Assembly: GCA_016186245.1 (NCBI GenBank)
Contig: JACPLZ010000003.1
Span: 7,883-19,936, forward strand
Reading direction: 5' to 3'
Length of the DNA stretch: 12,054 nucleotides
Source of the DNA: Candidatus Peregrinibacteria bacterium
GTDB lineage: Bacteria; Patescibacteriota; Gracilibacteria; UBA1369; LOWO2-01-FULL-3
The position numbers and the translations under genes are program-made. Positions within the stretch are counted from its first letter, which is position 1; each line of letters opens with the position of its first letter. The notes beneath the pieces are model-generated. The model did no database searches and was not told the origin of the DNA. It saw only the letters and a program-made list of their open reading frames with translations. This document shows, in pieces, positions 8,447 through 12,054 of this stretch.

Positions 8447-8737
8447 ATGACAAAAACGATATCGGTAAAAGAACTCAGGATGAACTTCCCAAAAATACGT
8501 AAAGATTTGGAAAAAGGAATTACCTTTAAAATCATATATCGCTCCAAACCATTGGCGGAATTATCCCCCATGTCAGAGTCTGACTTGGCAGGTTCGGTCA
8601 AAATAGGGGATGGAAATCGCTATTTACCCGCAACTATGGAGGAATTTTTAGAAAATATGGATAAATACTCCATAAAAGGCGGGAAACCTTTCGATGCTGT
8701 AACTTTAATCAGAAAAGATCGTGGATATGACAAATAA
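8447..8737 (+). CDS. Phd/YefM-family antitoxin
   Basis: 96 residues. The N-terminal half has the family pattern: ISVKELR near the start (5-11), a helix with F14 and I17 (NFPKIRKDL), then GITFKIIYRSKPLAEL (24-39), the beta-hairpin of the Phd/YefM DNA-binding fold. The acidic, polar C-terminal half (about 45-96) would be the flexible toxin-neutralising tail. It lies first in a two-gene unit and overlaps the toxin start by 11 bases, the usual order and coupling of such modules. It should bind DNA as a dimer at the palindrome directly upstream and mask the PIN active site. Base composition is clearly more AT-rich than the flanking operons, consistent with acquisition. Start chosen at the first ATG that keeps the ISVKEL motif near the N-terminus; an earlier ATG at 8443 is in another frame. 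Confidence 0.85.
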   Translation: MTKTISVKELRMNFPKIRKDLEKGITFKIIYRSKPLAELSPMSESDLAGSVKIGDGNRYLPATMEEFLENMDKYSIKGGKPFDAVTLIRKDRGYDK

Positions 8738-9161
8738 AAATCTGGTACTGGATTCCAGTGTGTTGATTCCTCTTTTATGCGAGGAGGAAATACATTCCGA
8801 TTATTCAAAAGATTTATTGAAGGCAGCCAATCAGACAAATAGAATTTTTATTATTCCGATGCTTGTATTATTTGAAGTTTTTCATAATCTAAAAAAGCGT
8901 GGATTTTTTGAAATTCCAATGGCATTTGAGAAGTTTAGAGATTTATTCAACTATCCCAATTTTCAATATATTGATCTCAATTTGGATTTTTTTAATTTGT
9001 TTAGACAGGTGGATGTTTTCGATAATCTAAAAACTTCCGATGCAACAATTGCCGCTGCGGCATTTTTAACAAAATCAGTTTTGATAAGCTGGGATTTGGA
9101 TTTGAATAAAAACGCCTATGAGGCGTATACCCCGAAAGAATTTATCAACACATTGCTTTAG
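8727..9161 (+). CDS. PIN-domain toxin (VapC-like ribonuclease)
   Basis: 144 residues from the ATG at 8727; a GTG at 8721 would add two residues. The PIN fold residues are in place: D9 in LVLDSSVLI, E50 in LFEVFHNL, D105 in KTSDATIAAAA and D123 in ISWDLDL. These four acidic residues bind the divalent metals that cleave RNA in VapC-type toxins. Length is typical for the family. The start lies inside the last codons of the Phd/YefM-like antitoxin (11-base overlap), so translation is coupled and antitoxin comes first. The target is probably tRNA or rRNA, which cannot be read from the sequence. All four acidic residues are intact, so I expect an active nuclease. It ends 33 bp from the convergent end of yidD with no evident terminator between. 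Confidence 0.85.
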   Translation: MTNKNLVLDSSVLIPLLCEEEIHSDYSKDLLKAANQTNRIFIIPMLVLFEVFHNLKKRGFFEIPMAFEKFRDLFNYPNFQYIDLNLDFFNLFRQVDVFDNLKTSDATIAAAAFLTKSVLISWDLDLNKNAYEAYTPKEFINTLL

Positions 9162-9194
9162 GGACATGCTGAAAATTAAGTCTATGCGTGCACA

Positions 9195-9458
9195 TCAAAC
9201 CTTATCCTCCCCTCCCTTACTGCATGGGTTGCACCGCAAAATTCTCCAAATCCCCCTGGCGCCTCCCTTTACCAATCCATATTTCATCAGGCTTTCCTTT
9301 GCATACTGTGAGCAGCTTGGATGATATTTACAGTAGCCATACGAAAAAAAACGCTTCAACCAGCCGTGATCCGGCGAGAGGGTTTTCTGGTAAAGAGTAA
9401 TCAAAAAAGCCGCTGTATTGCGCGGCAAATGCCAGATTGTTAAAAAAGCTTTTTTCAT
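9195..9458 (-). CDS. yidD: YidD-type membrane protein insertion efficiency factor
   Basis: 87 residues with the family signature: LITLYQKTLSP (19-29), then C43..HPSCS.YA (46-52) with C43 and C49, G65-G66, and RC.PCSKGGED (75-85) with C76 and C79. YidD is a small amphipathic protein on the inner face of the membrane that helps YidC insert membrane proteins. The frame could extend to an ATG at 9536, adding 26 residues. I chose the ATG at 9458 because it gives the usual family length and because the extra codons run into a repeat-like intergenic stretch. In many bacteria yidD sits between rnpA and yidC; here it follows a LysM-M23 gene in the same direction instead. It may share that gene's transcript across a 149-bp gap. 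Confidence 0.88.
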   Translation of the reverse strand: MKKAFLTIWHLPRNTAAFLITLYQKTLSPDHGWLKRFFSYGYCKYHPSCSQYAKESLMKYGLVKGGARGIWRILRCNPCSKGGEDKV

Positions 9459-9510
9459 ACTGCAATACAAGGAAACAAACCATTTTTGTTTGAGCCGTAA
9501 GCGCCTGTAC

Positions 9511-9555
9511 TGTCGTGGTGAGCCTTGTCTAGCCATGACGAAGATACGGGAGAGG
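9511..9555. repeat. Repeat-like intergenic stretch upstream of yidD
   Basis: The GC-richer stretch around 9511-9555 has a loosely palindromic core (CGTGGTGAGCC ... GCCATGACG) that looks like small dispersed palindromic elements found between genes in many bacteria. No second copy lies in this window, so the repeat nature is inferred from its look only. If YidD were started at 9536, its first residues would be translated from this element. Confidence 0.3.
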
Positions 9556-9561
9556 GGAAAG

Positions 9562-9582
9562 GATTTTTGCTTTGCAAAAATC
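9562..9582 (-). terminator. Perfect 9-bp hairpin after the LysM-M23 gene
   Basis: GATTTTTGC (9562-9570) and GCAAAAATC (9574-9582) form a perfect stem around a 3-nt loop, 26 bp past the stop of the LysM-M23 gene. Read on the minus strand it is followed by only three T residues (CTTTCCCC), so it is a weak terminator at best. It may be an mRNA-stabilising hairpin or partial attenuator before yidD. Confidence 0.35.
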
Positions 9583-9607
9583 TGCAGTGCGTCAATTTTT
9601 AAATTTT

Positions 9608-10750
9608 TTAGTAGTAGTTTGCAGGGTACTTCTTCACACCATTATCAATAACTTCCCAATGCAAATGGATTCCGGTTCTTCCATATACCCTTCCCGTATT
9701 TCCCATAATTCCCAACACATCCCCCTGATTCACGTATTGTCCTTCAGAAACGCTGATACTGCTCATGTGAGCGTAAAGCGTTTTTATTCCGTTTCCATGA
9801 TCAATAATCACATGATTACCATAGCCGCCTCCCCATGTGCCGGAAGAAACCTTCTCTACCGTACCCCCTCCCGCAGCCCAAATCGGCGGTTTGCTGCTGT
9901 CGGCAATATCCAGCACCGGCGTGGCAGTTGAAGGATCAGCTGTAATTACCGACCTGTCAACTCTCACTGCTCCGCCCGCTCTGGCAACCGCAGCCGGCTG
10001 AATAGGCTTGGCTCCAGGTAAAAACAGTTTTTGCCCCTTCTGAAGGATTTCGTTTTCCAGATTGTTTTGGGCAATTATCGTGTCGACTGTAACATTATAT
10101 TTCTTGGCAATTTTCTCCAGACTGTCACCTGCCTGCACTCCGTAGCTCACTCCATTGATAGGAGGAATTAAAAGAGACTGGCCTATTCTCAATGTATTTG
10201 GGTTATAAAGGCTGTTTTCCCACATTATTGTTTCGAGGGATATGCCATAATCTCCTGCAATTTTTGATAATGTTTCACCGGATGCGACAGTGTGAACGGC
10301 ATAATCATTCAAACCTATTCTGCTTGAGCTGTCCGTCTGTGGGTTGGCTTTTACCAGATATCCATCCTGATCTGTAACTATAATATCCCCAGGCAGAGCA
10401 TATGCGGCCATATATTCATCCGAATAATCCAGTGATGCCGCCGTAAATGTGGCTCCCGGAGCCACAGATGTAATGATCAAGGCAACAACCGATACCATGC
10501 CTGCCTGAAAAAACAGTCTCCTCTGTGGAGAAATAGGCAGCGCTTCAAGTAAATGCCCTTTTAATGCAATAAAAAACTGCCCGATTTTGGTCTCTGCTGG
10601 AGTTCTCCTTAAATTGCTGAGCGGTCTTGCAATCGCTGAAAAAAGGTATTTCATCTGGAGGACAAATAACCCGCTGCGCCTGAATACCCTCAAGTGGCGA
10701 TTTTTTCTTGCAAGTTTATTTACTTCCAATGCCTGTTCCAGGATTTTCAT
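9608..10750 (-). CDS. Membrane-anchored LysM-LysM-M23 peptidase-like protein
   Basis: 380 residues. A basic cytoplasmic N-terminus (1-78) precedes one membrane helix (about 81-99), so the rest faces outward. Two LysM peptidoglycan-binding modules follow at about 151-197 (ending LLIPP) and 202-246 (ending LFLPG). An Ala/Pro linker leads to an M23 (LytM/lysostaphin-type) domain at about 270-370. Of the M23 zinc and catalytic residues, D281, H328 (YAH) and the HLH motif (H362, H364) are present, but the His expected four residues before D281 is Thr (T277). The domain's usual N-terminal G-F/Y motif is also not apparent. It is therefore either a weakened endopeptidase or a non-catalytic regulator of the EnvC/NlpD kind. 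The fold otherwise looks complete (YGNHVIIDHGNG, Gly-rich turns). A good promoter lies about 50 nt before the start, which supports this ATG. Confidence 0.9.
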   Translation of the reverse strand: MKILEQALEVNKLARKNRHLRVFRRSGLFVLQMKYLFSAIARPLSNLRRTPAETKIGQFFIALKGHLLEALPISPQRRLFFQAGMVSVVALIITSVAPGATFTAASLDYSDEYMAAYALPGDIIVTDQDGYLVKANPQTDSSSRIGLNDYAVHTVASGETLSKIAGDYGISLETIMWENSLYNPNTLRIGQSLLIPPINGVSYGVQAGDSLEKIAKKYNVTVDTIIAQNNLENEILQKGQKLFLPGAKPIQPAAVARAGGAVRVDRSVITADPSTATPVLDIADSSKPPIWAAGGGTVEKVSSGTWGGGYGNHVIIDHGNGIKTLYAHMSSISVSEGQYVNQGDVLGIMGNTGRVYGRTGIHLHWEVIDNGVKKYPANYY

Positions 10751-10805
10751 AATTTTTTAAAAATGATCTAAGGGGTACTCTTCAGAAATCAATTTTACTC
10801 TTTGT

Positions 10806-10834
10806 ATTATCCTGTTTCCTTTTGATGGTGGCAA
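10806..10834 (-). promoter_or_regulatory. Promoter of the LysM-M23 gene
   Basis: On the minus strand, TTGCCA (10834-10829, 5 of 6 to consensus), a 17-bp spacer and GATAAT (10811-10806, 5 of 6) form a good sigma-70-type promoter. The predicted start near 10799 gives a leader of about 50 nt before the ATG at 10750. Confidence 0.6.
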
Positions 10835-10916
10835 TTTGCGACTATTGACTCAAGGGTGAGATTATTGCAGAATAAACATCGTTTGTCAATGGTAATCGCT
10901 GTTTTTTAGCCAAAGT

Positions 10917-10942
10917 AAGGCAAAAAAGACCGCCTTTTTTTT
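10917..10942 (+). terminator. Short hairpin with T8 run upstream of rpsF
   Basis: AAGGC (10917-10921) can pair with GCCTT (10932-10936), and the sequence continues as a run of eight T (10935-10942). The stem is short and the loop 10 nt, so it is a weak intrinsic-terminator candidate on the plus strand. It could stop transcripts from the upstream TTGACT/CAGAAT promoter before they reach rpsF. An alternative pairing of the A6 and T tracts (AAAAAAG with CTTTTTT) is equally possible. Confidence 0.25.
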
Positions 10943-10964
10943 GGAGGTATAAAACACCCATCCG

Positions 10965-11004
10965 TGTAAAAACCTTGACTTTTTATGTAAAATGTAGTGT
11001 TGAT
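10965..11004 (+). promoter_or_regulatory. Probable promoter region of rpsF-rpsR
   Basis: Two overlapping readings exist. TTGACT (10975-10980, 5 of 6) has only a poor -10 at 18 bp (GTTGAT, 10999-11004). TAAAAT (10988-10993, 5 of 6) has a poor -35 at 17 bp (TGTAAA, 10965-10970). A promoter is expected here, but I cannot fix which elements are used. Confidence 0.4.
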
Positions 11005-11047
11005 CTATTGCAAAAATGGGTTTGCTTTGTTAGAGTCCGTCTGCTTT

Positions 11048-11094
11048 TTATTTCTGTTCCCGGCCTGGCCGGGGGCTATAACCCAAAGAAATAA
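11048..11094 (+). promoter_or_regulatory. Structured rpsF leader RNA, candidate S6:S18 autoregulatory element
   Basis: The outer stem P1 pairs TTATTTCT (11048-11055) with AGAAATAA (11087-11094), eight perfect pairs whose last base is the A of the rpsF ATG. Directly stacked on it, P2 pairs 11056-11064 with 11068-11076 (CCCGGC with GCCGGG plus two G-U pairs and a closing G-C) around a CTG loop. The 5' side has no unpaired base between P1 and P2, while the 3' side has a 10-nt bulge, TATAACCCAA (11077-11086). Two stems with an asymmetric bulge just before rpsF is the form, as I recall it, of the S6:S18 ribosomal protein leader. That motif carries a CCG-type element, whereas this bulge has ACCC. 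Binding of the S6:S18 complex would hide the start and shut down translation. Confidence 0.55.
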
Positions 11095-11672
11095 TGGAAA
11101 ATACCGATGTTTTAGTCAGGAAGTATGAGCTGATGCTCATTTTTTCTCCGGAAGTAACCGAGGAAATTCGCAATAAGGAATTTGCGGAAATCCAAAAGTT
11201 TGTGAGCGGCGCAAATGGAGAAATTACGTTTGAGGATGTGTTTGGAATGAGGAATTTCGCTTATTCCATCAAGCATAAAAAGCAGGGGTTCTATGTTATC
11301 CTGGATTTTACCATTCCGACAGACAGACTGGAGGAATTACAGAAGTCCCTGAATATCAATGCGGCCGTGTTGAGATATTTGTTGGTGGTTTTGCCGGAAA
11401 ATTATGAACCTAGGACACTTGCATCATATGATGAGGACGGCGAGAAAATGAGAAAAGAACTTGAGCAGCAACGAAAAGAGAAAAAGGAAGCAAGGGCGGT
11501 TCCAAAAAGGAAACCTGCGCCTGCGCCGGTAAAAAAAGCGGTAAAAGCCAGAAAGCCGGTCGTTGAGAAAGTTGAGGAAGTAAAAGAAACGAAAAAAACC
11601 AAAGATACACAGCTTGAGGATCTTGATAAGAAGCTAAAAAGTATTATCGATGATCCGGATATCAGCTTATGA
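11094..11672 (+). CDS. rpsF: Small ribosomal subunit protein bS6 with long basic C-terminal extension
   Basis: 192 residues. Residues 1-106 are a full S6 domain: RKYELMLIFSPEV (9-21), G50-G51 region with MRNFAYSIKHKKQGFY (52-67), DFTIP (71-75), and the closing strand AVLRYLLVVLPENYEP (91-106). S6 binds 16S rRNA in the platform of the 30S subunit together with S18. Typical S6 proteins are about 95-135 residues; here a tail of about 86 residues follows, highly charged and rich in Lys, Glu, Ala and Pro (115-170), ending in an acidic, helical LDKKL.SIIDD segment (177-187). The start lies inside the paired leader described upstream, with no Shine-Dalgarno. rpsR follows after 53 bp in the same direction, and no ssb gene separates them. 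Confidence 0.95.
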   Translation: MENTDVLVRKYELMLIFSPEVTEEIRNKEFAEIQKFVSGANGEITFEDVFGMRNFAYSIKHKKQGFYVILDFTIPTDRLEELQKSLNINAAVLRYLLVVLPENYEPRTLASYDEDGEKMRKELEQQRKEKKEARAVPKRKPAPAPVKKAVKARKPVVEKVEEVKETKKTKDTQLEDLDKKLKSIIDDPDISL

Positions 11673-11682
11673 TGAGTGAGAA

Positions 11683-11698
11683 CGCCAATAATTTGGCG
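11683..11698 (+). repeat. Hairpin between rpsF and rpsR
   Basis: CGCCAA (11683-11688) and TTGGCG (11693-11698) form a perfect 6-bp stem with a TAAT loop, followed by an AT-rich stretch without a clean T run. It lies in the 53-bp gap where ssb is found in many bacteria. It might attenuate or process the transcript, but is not a convincing terminator. Confidence 0.4.
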
Positions 11699-11725
11699 CA
11701 TATTATTATTTAATTTAAAAATAAC

Positions 11726-11941
11726 ATGCCAACATTTCAAAATCGCCAATGCAAGGTTCATGAAAATAAAATCGAGTATATCGATTATAAGAATCTGCCG
11801 TTGCTCCGAAAATTTACAACCAAATACTATAAGATTGTTCCACGTTACTATAGCGGCACATGTCTCAAGCATCAAAAAGCTATTGCCCGCGCTATAAAGA
11901 ATGCCCGACAGATGGGATTGTTGCCATTTACCAGCAGGTAA
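11726..11941 (+). CDS. rpsR: Small ribosomal subunit protein bS18
   Basis: 71 residues, normal length. The S18 signature is clear: IDYKNLPLLRKF (19-30), YKIVPRYYSGTCLKHQ (35-50) matching the usual GKI.PRR.TG..AK.Q block, and ARAIKNARQMGLLPF (54-68) matching AIKRAR..ALLPF. S18 sits in the 30S platform as a heterodimer with S6. The usual PRR is PRY here, and only a single Cys (C9) lies at the N-terminus, so a C-x2-C metal site is absent. It follows rpsF by 53 bp and is presumably co-transcribed. An in-frame ATG is not available closer to the conserved core, so this start is well supported. No Shine-Dalgarno is present (AT-rich upstream). Confidence 0.95.
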   Translation: MPTFQNRQCKVHENKIEYIDYKNLPLLRKFTTKYYKIVPRYYSGTCLKHQKAIARAIKNARQMGLLPFTSR

Positions 11942-11967
11942 AACTTTTGGGAATTGTGCACTGCGGC

Positions 11968-11986
11968 GTCAACCTGAGCTTGTTTG
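11968..11986. repeat. Degenerate half-copy of the terminal repeat
   Basis: GTCAACCTGAGCTTGTTTG (11968-11986) matches the first half of the palindromic element that begins 18 bp later (GTCATCCTGAACTTGTTTC) at all but a few positions, so it looks like a decayed partial copy. Confidence 0.45.
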
Positions 11987-12053
11987 TGTCATCCTGAACT
12001 TGTTTCAGGATCTCCCAATCTGAAGAGATGCTGAAATAAATTCAGCATGACAC
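11986..12053. repeat. Composite palindromic repeat (cruciform-forming)
   Basis: The outer arms GTGTC (11986-11990) and GACAC (12049-12053) enclose two perfect hairpins. One is ATCCTGAA/TTCAGGAT (11991-11998 with 12004-12011); the other is ATGCTGAA/TTCAGCAT (12028-12035 with 12041-12048). Both have 5-nt loops, so the whole can fold as a three-way junction. The GTCATCCTGAAC...TTTCAGGATC type is a widespread dispersed intergenic palindrome in bacteria. Lying 45 bp past rpsR, it could also serve as the end of that transcript. Confidence 0.7.
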
Positions 12054-12054
12054 G

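Larger units (their letters stand above)
10751..11093. other. 343-bp divergent intergenic region between the LysM-M23 gene and rpsF
   Basis: No gene is visible here. It holds the minus-strand promoter of the LysM-M23 gene near 10806-10834 and a possible plus-strand promoter, TTGACT (10845-10850) with 17 bp to CAGAAT (10868-10873). These are followed by a small hairpin with a T8 run, a second possible plus promoter near 10965-11004, and the structured rpsF leader at 11048-11094. Each is described separately where it can be supported. Confidence 0.6.

Noticed and set aside
8721..8726. GTG at 8721 as the toxin start
   Set aside because: The ATG at 8727 gives the usual short lead before the first PIN aspartate; the GTG adds only two residues. 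It cannot be excluded.
9459..9536. Longer YidD starting at 9536
   Set aside because: The added residues are encoded by an intergenic repeat-like stretch, and the protein would exceed the usual family length.
11402..11875. Minus-strand frame of 157 codons opposite the end of rpsF and rpsR
   Set aside because: Its Ser/Phe-rich composition is the antisense image of the Lys/Glu-rich S6 tail, and both plus-strand genes are unmistakable.
1..12054. CRISPR array, tRNA or rRNA genes, insertion sequence transposase, TGA recoding
   Set aside because: No regularly spaced direct repeats, no tRNA-like cloverleaf or rRNA sequence and no transposase frame were seen; TGA acts as a normal stop in four genes.

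Overview
The window looks like a chromosomal segment of a Candidate Phyla Radiation (Patescibacteria) bacterium, probably Parcubacteria-like. This is an inference from protein style: lineage-specific membrane and secretion proteins of unknown function, a LysM-M23 envelope protein, YidD, and an rpsF-rpsR pair with no ssb between the genes. TGA is used as a real stop (ends of four genes) and never interrupts the long frames, so the genetic code is the ordinary bacterial one, not the TGA=Gly code of Gracilibacteria/SR1. None of the starts I examined has a convincing Shine-Dalgarno sequence.

Left two thirds (1-8178, minus strand): five densely packed genes that read as one operon. In order of transcription they are a two-helix membrane protein with a C-terminal soluble domain (DUF5673-like), a 507-residue protein with an Ala-rich head and a central membrane segment, a 248-residue protein with a single C-terminal membrane anchor, a 784-residue VirB6/TrbL-like polytopic membrane protein with a signal peptide, and a giant soluble protein (at least 1006 residues) that runs off the left edge. 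Four junctions are a 2-nt gap or 4-nt ATGA overlaps, so the five products are very likely made together, probably as a type IV secretion-like or other envelope complex. An extended -10 promoter sits just upstream.

Middle (8231-9161, plus strand): an AT-rich Phd/YefM antitoxin and PIN-domain toxin pair behind its own promoter, which carries a 9-bp inverted repeat that looks like an autoregulatory operator. It sits divergently to the secretion-like operon and convergent with yidD.

Right (9195-10750, minus strand): yidD (membrane protein insertion factor) and a membrane-anchored LysM-LysM-M23 protein that seems to have lost one zinc ligand. They are separated by a spacer that holds a hairpin and a repeat-like stretch.

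Far right (10751-12054, plus strand): a 343-bp intergenic region leads to rpsF (S6) and rpsR (S18). The rpsF mRNA leader can fold into two stacked stems that take in the first base of the start codon and leave a 10-nt bulge, which resembles the known S6:S18 autoregulatory leader. The window ends in a cruciform-forming dispersed-repeat-like element.
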